Source of the DNA: Saccharicrinis carchari
Lineage (GTDB): Bacteria > Bacteroidota > Bacteroidia > Bacteroidales > Marinilabiliaceae
Assembly: GCF_900182605.1 (NCBI RefSeq)
Contig: NZ_FXTB01000001.1
Span: forward strand, 310,001 to 374,000
Reading direction: 5' to 3'
DNA: 64,000 nt
Shown in pieces: positions 27,814 through 36,675 of the stretch. The notes below the pieces were generated by a model, which was given only the letters and a program-made list of their open reading frames with translations, was not told the origin of the DNA and ran no database searches. The translations under genes were made by a program, and so were the position numbers. Every line of letters starts with the position of its first letter. The stretch's first letter is position 1.

Positions 27814-28893
27814 ATGAAAAATTTTTTTAGTCTTTCTATTGCCGTCGTAATAGCGATGTTGTCCATCACCTCTTGTAGCAACGATGATGAAGTTACGCCG
27901 GTAAATAAAACAGTGAGCCATGTACTTGTGCTTAACGAAGGTAATAGTACAGGTGGCATAAGCTATATTGATGCCGATGGCAATGTAAATAATGATTATT
28001 TTAAAAGTGTAAATAAAATTGATTTGGGCAAATTTCCTCAATCAATAGCAGCCAATGAGCAAGATGTTTTTATTGTTGTAACCACTGATAATGGTGCAGG
28101 TTATGTATTGGTAGCCGATAAGTCCACTTTAAAGGTTAAAAAAACAATTACAGGATTTTCTTATCCCAGAGAAATTGTTTTACTCGAAGATAAAGCCTAC
28201 ATATCCAACGGAAATGGAGTGAGTGGTGTTTGGCCTAATCAAACTACCCAAAATAACGAAGTTCATGTTTTGGATTTAAATACATTTACCATTACCGGAA
28301 CAATCCCTGTGGGTGCTGGCCCCGAAAAAATGGTGGCTTCGAATGGTATGGTTTATGTTGCCAACAGTGGGGGATGGTCCAACGACGACAACACAGTTAG
28401 CGTGATAAACACCCAAACGGATAAAGTGGTTGAAACACTAACGGTAAAGTATTGTCCCAAGGATATGGAAGTGGATGCTAACGGCGACGTGTGGGTGTAT
28501 TGTGGTGGCATTCCGAACTGGACAACCGGTACTGAAACGGATGCAGGTATATCAAAAATTACCGTACCTACTCACGAGGTTAAATCCTGGGATGTTGAAG
28601 ACGTTGCAGGCGGCACTAAAAATATGGCCATCAGTACGGATAAAAAAACACTATTTTTTATAACAGATGCAGTTTATGCCATGAATATCGCATCCACCAC
28701 ATTGCCTAAGGACAAGTTAATAGATCTTACCTTTAATGGTATTGATGTACATCCCATTGGCAATACGTTATGGCTATGCCATTCGGAAAGTGCAACAGAG
28801 GCGGGAAGTGTATTGGTATATGATGCCAATGGCATGCAGATAAAAGAATATACCGTTGGGAATGTGCCTAACTCCTGTATATTTGTTTTTTAA
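27814..28893 (+). CDS. btuG: BtuG-like surface cobalamin-binding lipoprotein, copy 1
   Basis: A 359-residue lipoprotein whose signal peptide ends IAMLSITSCSNDDEV. The acidic residues just after the Cys fit a Bacteroidota surface-export signal. The rest is a YncE/DUF5074-like seven-bladed beta-propeller: repeated blades such as ISYIDADGNVNNDYFKS, NNEVHVLDLNTFTITGTIPV and NTVSVINTQTDKVVETLTVK, with PVGAGPEKMV and YCPKDMEVDANGDVWVYCGG. In Bacteroides thetaiotaomicron BtuG caps BtuB and hands over B12 with very high affinity. It starts 5 bp after the btuB stop, in the same riboswitch-controlled transcript, which ends at the terminator at 28916. Confidence 0.85.
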   Translation: MKNFFSLSIAVVIAMLSITSCSNDDEVTPVNKTVSHVLVLNEGNSTGGISYIDADGNVNNDYFKSVNKIDLGKFPQSIAANEQDVFIVVTTDNGAGYVLVADKSTLKVKKTITGFSYPREIVLLEDKAYISNGNGVSGVWPNQTTQNNEVHVLDLNTFTITGTIPVGAGPEKMVASNGMVYVANSGGWSNDDNTVSVINTQTDKVVETLTVKYCPKDMEVDANGDVWVYCGGIPNWTTGTETDAGISKITVPTHEVKSWDVEDVAGGTKNMAISTDKKTLFFITDAVYAMNIASTTLPKDKLIDLTFNGIDVHPIGNTLWLCHSESATEAGSVLVYDANGMQIKEYTVGNVPNSCIFVF

Positions 28894-28915
28894 AACTTAA
28901 AATGTTGTACAAAAG

Positions 28916-28944
28916 AAAAAAGCCGGCTTGTCCGGCTTTTTTTT
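28916..28944 (+). terminator. Terminator of the btuB-btuG operon
   Basis: AAAAAAGCCGG-CTTGT-CCGGCTTTTTTTT hairpin 22 bp after the btuG stop; strong intrinsic terminator. Confidence 0.85.
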
Positions 28945-29111
28945 ATCTGATTATATAATCGTAAAAATGTACGCTTGGGGTGCTCTATTGATTAAATTTA
29001 TCAATAGGGTGGGGATGAAGATAAAGGCCTGTTTAAAAAAAGAATAGGCCATTTTTAGAACATCTACAATTATGTTTTGAATAAGTTAGCGGTTTTATTA
29101 GGTCGAAATCT

Positions 29112-29119
29112 TATATTTG
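29112..29119 (+). promoter_or_regulatory. -7 promoter box of the second BtuG-like gene
   Basis: TATATTTG, an exact TAnnTTTG match, about 30 bp before the ATG at 29150. It lies after the btuG terminator, so the second gene appears to be transcribed separately and is not under the riboswitch. Confidence 0.5.
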
Positions 29120-29149
29120 CATTTAATTTTTTTAGAAAAGGATAAGTAA

Positions 29150-30250
29150 ATGAAGAGAATATTTCAAATAACATTGGTTCTTGTTATTGCATCGGTACTG
29201 GTTTCGTGTAACAAAGAGTATGAAGACATTATAACAGATACAGGTTTAAGGGGTACTTTTGTGCGCAACGAAGCAGGGAGTATAAGCTATTATAATGATG
29301 TGGACGAAACGGTGACGGCAGATTTTTATAAATCGGTAAACGGGGCTGATTTGGGTGCTCCTTTTTCTGCATTGTCCATTTTTGGCAATAAAGGGTATGC
29401 ACTAAAGGGCGCGCTTAATGACCAAAAAGTAGAGACCCTGGATGCCACCACGTTTAAAAAAATAGGTGAACAAGGTAATTTTAGCCACCTTACCGATTTA
29501 ACAACGGTATCTGATACTTTTGTAGTGGTGGCCCAAGGCGTTTCGGATAGCGAAAATCCGGGTTCGGTAACCATACTGGATAGCGATGATTTGAGTAAAA
29601 GCATAGCTACTTTTAAAGTAGGGCAAAATCCCACGCGGCTTGCCTACAGTAGGGGTAAAAAAGTATATGTAGCCAACACCGGGGGAGGAGCCTATCCCGA
29701 TTCTACGGTGATGGTGATAGATATCGATTTAAAACAAGTGAGTGATACCATTGTGTTAGAACAACAGGATGGTGTATCCAGCCCAAAAAAACTCACCAGA
29801 CCTGTTGATATGGTGATTGATGCTTATCAGAACGTATGGGTGCTCTGTGCAGGCCAAAACAACCAGAGTGCAGGATTGGCGCGTATAAGTTACGGAACCC
29901 ATGAAGTAAAAGTGTTTAAATTCGGGAGTGAAGTGGGATATGTGGGTAAAGGGAAAGGCGGATTAGCGGTATCACCGGGAGGAATAAGGGTTTATTATGT
30001 GAATGACGGCATGTATGCGATGGGCATTAACGACGTTCAGTTACCTGAAGATAAGTTTTTAGCTGAAGATTATAAAGATTTGGTTTTTAATGCCATAGGT
30101 GTTAGTCCGTCTACCGGCAAATTCTTTTGTGCGATGGATGCCAGCACCGGAGCCAAGGGGGAGGTATATATTTTTGACAGGTATGGTATCGAATTAGAAA
30201 AAACGATTGAGGTTGGCGAAAAGCCGCGCCAGATTGTTTTTGTGCGATAA
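29150..30250 (+). CDS. BtuG/YncE-like beta-propeller lipoprotein, copy 2
   Basis: A 366-residue lipoprotein with lipobox SVLVSCNKEYED and a beta-propeller body related to the preceding protein: ISYYNDVDETVTADFYKSVN, GSVTILDSDDLSKSIATFKV, DSTVMVIDIDLKQVSDTIVL, RPVDMVIDAYQNVWVLCAGQ and VGEKPRQIVFVR. The shared blade pattern and the DFYKSVN/DYFKSVN motif indicate a paralogue of BtuG. It is preceded by its own promoter and by a terminator, so its regulation differs. It may bind a different corrinoid or serve another surface-capture role; this is inference. Confidence 0.75.
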   Translation: MKRIFQITLVLVIASVLVSCNKEYEDIITDTGLRGTFVRNEAGSISYYNDVDETVTADFYKSVNGADLGAPFSALSIFGNKGYALKGALNDQKVETLDATTFKKIGEQGNFSHLTDLTTVSDTFVVVAQGVSDSENPGSVTILDSDDLSKSIATFKVGQNPTRLAYSRGKKVYVANTGGGAYPDSTVMVIDIDLKQVSDTIVLEQQDGVSSPKKLTRPVDMVIDAYQNVWVLCAGQNNQSAGLARISYGTHEVKVFKFGSEVGYVGKGKGGLAVSPGGIRVYYVNDGMYAMGINDVQLPEDKFLAEDYKDLVFNAIGVSPSTGKFFCAMDASTGAKGEVYIFDRYGIELEKTIEVGEKPRQIVFVR

Positions 30251-30764
30251 GTCCTCACATCTTCCGCCGCGGCCCCGCAAGGGGAGGAGCAAAAAAACCA
30301 CGGCGTGCCCATAGTGTTGGCGGAATGTGTAGTATTAGAAAAAAGGGTAGCCTTGCGTTGTATAGCAAAACCTGAATGCCTGGTATGAGCCCTTGGCCAA
30401 ACGCATGCGCTGAGTCCGTGTTGCCCACTTGGCTTGGGATTGGCGAAAACATGAAGGAACTGAGGTAAAAACGTTTTTTTCGATGTTATACAGTTATGGA
30501 TGAAGTAGCATATTCACAATAAATGGAGCACAATATCAGCCGCTACCGATGCTATTTCTGATTATAGGCCTATTTAACATTTCTACAGATTGTCTTACGC
30601 AAGCGGGTCGGGGAGTTGCCTATTGTAAAATCTGATATTATTCGAAAGAAACAAACCCTAATTTACAAGGAAGGAGTTTGGCTAAGTCCTTTGTTTTAGG
30701 CTATGGCCGCCGCATAAAGCTATAGCGTAATACTATAATTTTATTTTGCTTGGTCTAATTATCA
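30251..30764. other. Gene-free gap
   Basis: No gene is seen. It holds a GGCCCCGCAAGGGGAGG palindrome near 30271 and otherwise AT-rich unique sequence. Confidence 0.6.
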
Positions 30765-31055
30765 TCAATCCTTCGATCGATCTGACATCGGGTCGGAGGC
30801 TTTTTTTCTTTTCTTTCCACTTTTTTTCTTTCCAAAGAAGAATCTTTTTATGGAAGATTTTAAAATACCAAGCAAGGGTTTGGATAATTCATTTAAAAGC
30901 ACGGTTACAAGCCGTATAGGATTCAGAAACTCCTGCAGTTCCATTTTTTTGATCTCCAGTTTTTTTTCTGACAACCGGATTTGGTATAAAAGACGCATCT
31001 TTTCTTCTCTGAAATCGTTGAAAGAATTGATATTTGAATAATTATTATTGCTCAT
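30765..31055 (-). CDS. Small basic coiled protein, third gene of YtxH/holin cluster
   Basis: A 96-residue protein with a coiled N-terminal half (REEKMRLLYQIRLSEKKLEI), a hydrophobic-amphipathic centre (NPIRLVTVLLNELSKPLLGI) and a strongly basic tail (FFFGKKKSGKKRKK). No family recognised with certainty. It overlaps the end of the holin-like gene by 11 bp on the same strand, so the two are translationally coupled. Small proteins of this make-up commonly follow YtxH and holin-like genes in Bacteroidota; a role in envelope stress is a guess. Confidence 0.65.
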   Translation of the reverse strand: MSNNNYSNINSFNDFREEKMRLLYQIRLSEKKLEIKKMELQEFLNPIRLVTVLLNELSKPLLGILKSSIKRFFFGKKKSGKKRKKASDPMSDRSKD

Positions 31056-31416
31056 ATTTGGTGTAGTTAGGGAAAAATAAATGAATAAATGATTTTATGA
31101 TAGGTCTGTTAATCAATATGCCTCTCAGTAAGTAAAATAAAATACCCACCAGCAAATAAAAACCGGCCACAACAATAAAACCTGTAACCATGTTATTGGT
31201 ATAGCTACCAATAGCATAGGCAGCGGCCATGGATAAAAATAACAGCACAAAAAATGCGATGTAAAATAGCAATAGTCGCACGGCAAGACCGGCGGTTAAT
31301 TTGCTTAAATCTTCGGCTACGTGCAGTTTGGTGAGATCTATCTTATTTTGCACATACGACTCTATTTCTTGTTTGATATCCGCAATCTCATCTGAAATTT
31401 TCTCTTTTCTACTCAT
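31045..31416 (-). CDS. Holin-superfamily-like membrane protein (Phage_holin_3_6 type)
   Basis: A 123-residue protein: N-terminal soluble helix (EIADIKQEIESYVQNKIDLT KLH) followed by two membrane segments, LAVRLLLFYIAFFVLLFLSMAAAYAIG and FIVVAGFYLLVGILFYLL, and a short tail. This is the layout of the PF07332-type holin-like proteins that are chromosomal genes in Bacteroidota and not part of prophages. It lies between a YtxH gene and a small basic gene on the same strand. Function unknown. Confidence 0.7.
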   Translation of the reverse strand: MSRKEKISDEIADIKQEIESYVQNKIDLTKLHVAEDLSKLTAGLAVRLLLFYIAFFVLLFLSMAAAYAIGSYTNNMVTGFIVVAGFYLLVGILFYLLRGILINRPIIKSFIHLFFPNYTKYEQ

Positions 31417-31580
31417 AATATTTACTATAAAAATACCCGAATCAATTTCTATTGAATGTAAGAAAATTGATTCGGGCTTCCAAAAAAAGTGTCAATAACT
31501 AAATAACTAAAAACGTTTGTTCGTTGCCTGTGCAAAATACTATCCGCCATAATTTCCGGAAATGGAACCATCAATAAAAA

Positions 31581-31868
31581 CTATTTTGCTGCTTTTGTTG
31601 GCTCAAGCGAGCGCTTGTACTCTTCGAGCAATTTTTCAATTTTACCTTCAATTGTACTTATCTTGGCTTTAAGTTCGTCCTTAAGTTCGCCACCCTTTGC
31701 TTTCATTTTTTCCTGGGTTTCTTTCATTTCTTTTTCAAGCTCATTTAGTTTTTCTTTGAGCTGCTTGCGGGTCTCCTGACCTGATTGGGGAGCAAATAAT
31801 AATGCGCTGGCCGCACCCAACATTGCACCTACTATCATACCTCCTAATAATAAACCACTATCTTTCAT
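31581..31868 (-). CDS. YtxH domain protein
   Basis: A 95-residue protein: a glycine/alanine-rich membrane helix at the N-terminus (LLLGGMIVGAMLGAASALLFAPQSG, residues ~5-29) with the signature LFAPQSGQETR, then a long charged helix with Lys/Glu repeats. This is the typical YtxH (COG4980) form, a general-stress protein family in Gram-positives and widespread in Bacteroidota. It opens a three-gene cluster with the holin-like and small basic genes and is divergent from the RSH gene. Confidence 0.85.
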   Translation of the reverse strand: MKDSGLLLGGMIVGAMLGAASALLFAPQSGQETRKQLKEKLNELEKEMKETQEKMKAKGGELKDELKAKISTIEGKIEKLLEEYKRSLEPTKAAK

Positions 31869-31967
31869 AATTTATAATTTTAAATTGGTTAATAATTAAT
31901 GTTCACGATGAAAGTAGCATTAATTACGATAAAAGTCAAATTATAGATAAAGCTTTTGATATATTGT

Positions 31968-31998
31968 TTTGTTTAAATGCATGGGTAAACTAATTTTG
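31968..31998 (+). promoter_or_regulatory. Promoter of the RSH gene
   Basis: TTTG at 31968-31971, a 19-bp spacer and TAATTTTG at 31991-31998: a full match to the Bacteroidota TTTG-N19-TAnnTTTG consensus. The start codon at 32072 lies about 70 bp downstream. Confidence 0.7.
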
Positions 31999-32071
31999 GG
32001 GTTCGATTAAAGTTTGCGGTGTATCGTTGTGCGATTGGCATAATGCAAAACAAATGAGGAAAGGAATATTT

Positions 32072-34297
32072 ATGGAGAACCAGGTTGTACTTGATAGTTC
32101 TGAGCGTAACGAAATAATAGTTAACTACCGAAACTTACTGAGAGCCAGTAAAAATGTGTTGAGTGACGAGGATGTGGCGCATGTGCGCACAGCGGTTGAA
32201 ATGGCACTGAGCAGAAAAAAAGAGATCAGAAGGCCATCGGGAAAAATATCGGCCATTCATGCATTGCAGGTGGCGAATATAGTGGCATCCGAAATCGGTT
32301 TGGGACGTACCTCAATTATCTGTGCCTTGTTGTATGATGTGGTGCAGCATCAGGATGTGGAAAAGAATGAGATGGCACAGCTTTTTGGTACCAGCGTAGA
32401 GGGTATTGTAACAGGCCTGATGAAAGTAAAGGAGCTGTACAGCAAAGATACTTCTATCGAAACCGAAAATTTTAGGAAGCTGTTGCTCACCTTTGCCCAG
32501 GATGTAAGGGTGATTCTGATTATTCTGGCCGACCGCTTGCAGACACTGCGTAGTTTAAATCTTTACCAACCGGGCGATCAACAAAAAATAGCTGCCGAGG
32601 TGGGGTATCTTTATGCCCCTTTGGCGCACCGCTTGGGTTTATATGCCATAAAAAGCGAGATGGAAGATGGTGTGATGAAGTACACCAACCGAACGATGTA
32701 TAATTCCATTGCCAAAAAGCTTAATGAAACCAAAAAAGCCCGCGATAAATTTATAAATGACTTTATAGCGCCTATAAAAAAAGAATTGGAGGCAGCCGAA
32801 CTAAAATTTGATATTAAAGGTCGTACCAAAACCATTCATTCAATCTATAACAAGATGATTAATCAAAATACACCTTTTGAAAAGGTGTACGATTTGTTTG
32901 CCATCCGTGTTATATTAGACAGTAAACCCAAAGATGAAAAAGCGGATTGCTGGAAGGTGTATTCTATTGTTACGGATAAATACCAGCCCAATCCATCGCG
33001 TCTGCGCGATTGGCTGTCCATACCCAAATCAAATGGATATGAATCCCTACACACCACGGTGTTGGGTCCCGAAAAAAAGTGGGTAGAAGTACAAATACGC
33101 ACCCAAAGAATGAATGAGGTGGCCGAAAAAGGACTGGCAGCACACTGGAAATATAAAGGTGGAGAAGGGGAGAAGGGAATGGACGACTGGCTGGCTAACA
33201 TACGCGAGGTACTCGAAAATCCCGAACGGAATGCAGTTGATTTTATCGACGACTTTAAACTGAATTTGTATGACCAGGAGGTGTTTGTGTTTACCCCGAT
33301 AGGCGATTTACGTCGGTTGCCTAAAGGTGCTACGGTACTGGATTTTGCTTTTGATATACATTCAGGTGTAGGTAAACGATGTGTTGGTGCCAAGGTGAAC
33401 GGCAAGCATGCTTCCATAAAGCAAGTGCTTAAAAATGGCGATCAGATTGAGGTGGTAACCTCAAAAACTCAGGAGCCCAGAATAGAGTGGTTAAACGTGG
33501 TGGCTACCTCACGAGCCAGATCTAAGGTGAAACAAGCGCTTAAAGAGATTCATTACAAAGAAGCAGAGTTTGGCAGGGAAACCTTGTCGCGAAGACTGAA
33601 GAACTGGAAAATTGAGCTCAACGATCAGCTGATCCATCAATTGGTAAAACATTATAAGTCGAAAACCATTAACGATTTTTTTCGGGAAATTGCTCTGGGT
33701 AATATTGCTGTTACCAGTGTAAAAGACTTTGTGAACAGCCAAAAAGATGAGGAGAACGAAAAGGAAAAACAGGATCAGGCCACGCATCAGAAAAGTGCGA
33801 CCAATTTTGTGGCTAATGTAGATGACCAATCCGATTCGGACGATGTTTTAATGATCGACCACAACTTAAAAAATGTGGACTATGTATTGTCGAAATGCTG
33901 TAATCCTATTTTTGGCGATGAAATATTTGGCTTTGTGAGTGTTTCGGGCGGTATAAAAATTCACAGACAGAATTGTCCCAATGCCCCGGAAATGAAATCG
34001 AAATTTGGCTATCGCATTGTAAATGCGAAGTGGACATCGGGTGCCACCGCCAGCTTCCAGGCCACCTTAAAGATAACGGGTGCAGATGATATTGGCATCG
34101 TAAGTAATATTAGCCAGTTGATAACCAAAGAGCTGAAGATAAAGATGCGCTCCATATCCATTGATTCCGATGAGGGCAGCTTTGAGGGTAGGGTTACCGT
34201 GTTTGTAAACGATACAGACATGCTGGGGCGTTTAATTAAAAAGGTAAAAAATGTAAAAGGGGTGTATAGTGTGTCGCGTATCGATTCAACAGAATAA
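32072..34297 (+). CDS. RelA-type (p)ppGpp synthetase with degenerate hydrolase domain
   Basis: About 741 residues from MENQVVLDS, chosen because AGGAAAGGA lies just upstream and earlier starts add an atypical tail. Order: HD domain (~50-200), synthetase (~235-360, with IKGRTKTIHSIYNKM and SIPKSNGYESLHTTV), TGS (~400-460, VFVFTPIGDLRRLPKGATVL) and C-terminal zinc-finger and ACT regions (CCNPIFGDEIFGFV, GADDIGIVSNISQLITKELK). The metal-binding HDxxED of active hydrolases reads YDVVQH here (Y88-D89, Q92-H93), and the distal LADRLHN reads LADRLQT. Synthetase motifs are intact. The protein should therefore make but not degrade (p)ppGpp; a second RSH with hydrolase would be needed elsewhere in the genome. 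Confidence 0.93.
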   Translation: MENQVVLDSSERNEIIVNYRNLLRASKNVLSDEDVAHVRTAVEMALSRKKEIRRPSGKISAIHALQVANIVASEIGLGRTSIICALLYDVVQHQDVEKNEMAQLFGTSVEGIVTGLMKVKELYSKDTSIETENFRKLLLTFAQDVRVILIILADRLQTLRSLNLYQPGDQQKIAAEVGYLYAPLAHRLGLYAIKSEMEDGVMKYTNRTMYNSIAKKLNETKKARDKFINDFIAPIKKELEAAELKFDIKGRTKTIHSIYNKMINQNTPFEKVYDLFAIRVILDSKPKDEKADCWKVYSIVTDKYQPNPSRLRDWLSIPKSNGYESLHTTVLGPEKKWVEVQIRTQRMNEVAEKGLAAHWKYKGGEGEKGMDDWLANIREVLENPERNAVDFIDDFKLNLYDQEVFVFTPIGDLRRLPKGATVLDFAFDIHSGVGKRCVGAKVNGKHASIKQVLKNGDQIEVVTSKTQEPRIEWLNVVATSRARSKVKQALKEIHYKEAEFGRETLSRRLKNWKIELNDQLIHQLVKHYKSKTINDFFREIALGNIAVTSVKDFVNSQKDEENEKEKQDQATHQKSATNFVANVDDQSDSDDVLMIDHNLKNVDYVLSKCCNPIFGDEIFGFVSVSGGIKIHRQNCPNAPEMKSKFGYRIVNAKWTSGATASFQATLKITGADDIGIVSNISQLITKELKIKMRSISIDSDEGSFEGRVTVFVNDTDMLGRLIKKVKNVKGVYSVSRIDSTE

Positions 34298-34316
34298 TTC
34301 GCCTGGTTTTGTACAT

Positions 34317-34345
34317 AAAAAAAGCCCCATAAGTTTGGGGCAGTT
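34317..34345. terminator. Terminator between the convergent RSH and GH16-like genes
   Basis: AAAAAAAGCCCCATAAGTTT followed by GGGGCAGTTT: a GCCCC/GGGGC stem with A- and T-tracts, suited to convergent genes. Confidence 0.65.
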
Positions 34346-34368
34346 TGTATGCAGAGCTCATGTAAAAA

Positions 34369-35610
34369 TCAATTCAGCTGATAACAGCGTACCCAATCTA
34401 TATCCATAAACAGGGGGAGCTTCTGCTTATTGGGTGGGTTGGTAAAATGGGTGCTCAACGATATATACATGGGCTGTTGCGGCACGTTTTGGGTTATCGT
34501 ATGAACGGTTACCCCATTAATTTTCCATTCCATTTTATCTTTACTCCATTCCAGTCCATAGATAAAAAAATCTTTCGATGAGCCGGGTATCTTAAGTGTT
34601 TGCGTACTTTTTGAAGGTTGTCCGTTACCCATCCAAAAGTTTCCGGCTTCAATTTTATTTTTACCTTTTTCGGGACTGCTAAAGATATTTACCTGTGGTG
34701 TTAAATGTTCCGATAACAACCAAAAAGCGTGCTGTGCGGGTGTGGCATGACTGAATTTAATTTTGGCCTCGAATCTGCCAAATTGTTGGCGGAAACTTTG
34801 GCCTGTGTTCATTATACCGGAGGTGTACTCGAACTCTTGCGGCACAAAGCCAAGTCCCTTATCCCATATTTTACCGGTACATTTTTCCGATTTGGATATA
34901 ATTGTAGCACAGCTGTTTCGGAGTTCGATATTTTGCGCTTTAAAAAATTGCTTTTCATTGGCTTGCACATAATTGTCGTTCATTAAAGCTTTGCCCCAAT
35001 AATATCCGGTTATCCACTTGCTCTCGTCCAGCCTGGTGCCGTCAAAATCATCTTCAAATGTTAAACGCCATTTGTCTATTTGGGTAAAGGGGTTTTCTTT
35101 CTTCGTTTTAATAAACCAATTTACATCGTCACTTTTACTGAGTGCTTTAAATTCTTCGAGCAGCAAATATTCCTGTGATTTTTTAAATCGCTGCTTGTCA
35201 TTCATTTCTCTTTTTACCGCAGAAAAATCAGGCGATTCTATATAGTTTTTAAGCCCCAGGTAAGTCTGTATTTCACTGGTATTTCGTAATTTTTCGGCTT
35301 CTTCGTTTTTACCTTTACGTAAATATTTGTTATAACGCTTTACGTTGCTGGAACGTTTGTACTCCTTAAACTTTTTATATTGGTGGAATGCTTCGGTATG
35401 CCTGAAACGTTCCTTTTTAAGTTTTGTCACATTTTGTTTGAACTCACCCGAATGTACCAGCGTATCCAGCTCGAAGTATCGTAATACGGAATCGGACTTT
35501 TCAAGTTTTTTAAACCTTTCGAGATCACTTCTTAATTGTTTATTTTCGTTTTCGTATTTATCGGTACTGGGAAACTTATTCCCAAACAACCCACTAAAAA
35601 AATTGGCCAT
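34369..35610 (-). CDS. GH16-fold protein lacking the catalytic acids, with helical N-terminus
   Basis: The frame opens at 35679, but MANFFSGLFGNKF (ATG at 35610) is the likelier start; ATG at 35643 is also possible. The first ~170 residues are charged helices (NKQLRSDLERFKKLEKSD, KKFKEYKRSSNVKRYNKYLR). From WRLTFEDDFDGTRLDESKW onward the protein is a GH16/laminarinase-type jelly roll: GRFEAKIKFSHATPAQHAFW, FFIYGLEWSKDKMEWKINGV, FMDIDWVRCYQ. The catalytic ExDxxE expected after HAFWLLSEH reads QVNIFSS, so the nucleophile, helper Asp and acid/base are all replaced. It is probably a glycan-binding or structural protein rather than a hydrolase. No signal peptide is evident. Confidence 0.75.
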   Translation of the reverse strand: MANFFSGLFGNKFPSTDKYENENKQLRSDLERFKKLEKSDSVLRYFELDTLVHSGEFKQNVTKLKKERFRHTEAFHQYKKFKEYKRSSNVKRYNKYLRKGKNEEAEKLRNTSEIQTYLGLKNYIESPDFSAVKREMNDKQRFKKSQEYLLLEEFKALSKSDDVNWFIKTKKENPFTQIDKWRLTFEDDFDGTRLDESKWITGYYWGKALMNDNYVQANEKQFFKAQNIELRNSCATIISKSEKCTGKIWDKGLGFVPQEFEYTSGIMNTGQSFRQQFGRFEAKIKFSHATPAQHAFWLLSEHLTPQVNIFSSPEKGKNKIEAGNFWMGNGQPSKSTQTLKIPGSSKDFFIYGLEWSKDKMEWKINGVTVHTITQNVPQQPMYISLSTHFTNPPNKQKLPLFMDIDWVRCYQLN

Positions 35611-35846
35611 GCGTAAGTATAGTTTGTAATGATATCGGTACATTCTACGCTGATATGGTAAAATAGTTATCCTAAACAACTATTTTTTATGTTATTAATT
35701 TAATACACAAACTAGGAGCTGGTAATAATTTTGTTTTGAGCATTGATTAATAATGTGTTGTGTAGATACGTATAGATGCTTTATTTTAATTGTGTTTTTT
35801 TTGTGTTTTTATTGTCATTATTTGATTCGATAACGATATTTTTTTC

Positions 35847-35854
35847 TACTTTTG
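35847..35854 (+). promoter_or_regulatory. -7 promoter box of the tRNA transcript
   Basis: TACTTTTG, exact TAnnTTTG match, with TTTG at 35821-35824 (spacer 22, slightly long) as -33 candidate. Directly precedes tRNA-Gly. Confidence 0.65.
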
Positions 35855-35865
35855 TCAGCGCAAAT

Positions 35866-35922
<57 letters not shown>

Positions 35923-35938
<16 letters not shown>

Positions 35939-36250
35939 CGTAGAGTAAAAAGGGGGCGAGAAGTTTATGCCGTGATAAAATTTGTTACGAAGGATGAGTT
36001 ATAAATTTATCCACGGTAAGTCCCGTTTTTCGCTCGTAGAGTAAAAAGGGGGCGAGAAGTTTATGCCGTGATTAAAATTTGTTACGAAGGATGAGTTATA
36101 AATTTATCCACGGTAAGTCCCGTTTTTCGCTCGTAGAGTAAAAAGGGGGCGAGAAGTTTATGCCGTGATAAAATTTGTTACGAAGGATGAGTTATAAATT
36201 TATCCACGGTAAGTCCCGTTTTTCGCTCGTAGAGTAAAAAGGGGCGAGAA
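35923..36250 (+). repeat. Tandem array of ~96-bp units containing the tRNA-Gly 3' end
   Basis: The tRNA 3' end AGTCCCGTTTTTCGCT recurs at 36019, 36116 and 36212 (spacing 96, 97, 96). Between the copies each unit carries CGTAGAGTAAAAAGGGGGCG, then AGTTTATGCCGTGATAAAAT and TATAAATTTATCCACGGTA, the last two forming an imperfect hairpin (TGCCGTGATAAAATTT against the complement of AAATTTATCCACGGTA). The array is co-directional with the tRNAs and lies between tRNA-Gly and tRNA-Leu, so it would be in the same precursor RNA. Confidence 0.95.
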
Positions 36251-36313
36251 GTTTATTTTTGTTCTTTAAAAAAAAATTTAAAGGGTGGTGCAACATATCG
36301 CTCTTTTTTTTAT

Positions 36314-36397
36314 GCCCAGGTGCTGAAATTGGTAGACAGGCATGGTTGAGGGCCATGTGTCCGTTAGGGCGTGCGGGTTCAAGTCCCGCTCTGGGCA
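36314..36397 (+). tRNA. tRNA-Leu (anticodon GAG)
   Basis: An 84-nt class II tRNA: acceptor GCCCAGG/TCTGGGC, discriminator A, anticodon arm CATGGTTGAGGGCCATG with GAG, long variable arm TGTCCGTTAGGGCG, T-arm GCGGGTTCAAGTCCCGC. CCA not encoded in full. Confidence 0.95.
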
Positions 36398-36400
36398 CAA

Positions 36401-36438
36401 AAAAACTCCCGATTGATTTAGTTCAGTCGGGAGTTTTT
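36401..36438 (+). terminator. Terminator of the tRNA operon
   Basis: 12-bp stem AAAAACTCCCGA / TCGGGAGTTTTT with a 14-nt loop, starting 3 bp after tRNA-Leu. Confidence 0.85.
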
Positions 36439-36675
36439 AGTTTACTACTTTGTAATTGTTTTAATGCTTTTACCAGCCCATTCTATATTAAAAGGAATCA
36501 AAGAATCATCGTTTTTCTGAATCGGGAGTTTTGGTAATTCAAGAATAGCAGGAACCTGTTACATTGATGCTATATTCGTATTGTGCTGGTGTAAAGAAGT
36601 AAAACCGATATCCCAATGAAGTGTTGCTGTATACACTATATCAAGTGCAATATTTCACTTTAAGCAAAAGTACTG

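Noticed and set aside
31045-31416. Prophage holin
   Set aside because: No lysin, portal or capsid genes nearby; the layout with YtxH is a chromosomal Bacteroidota cluster.
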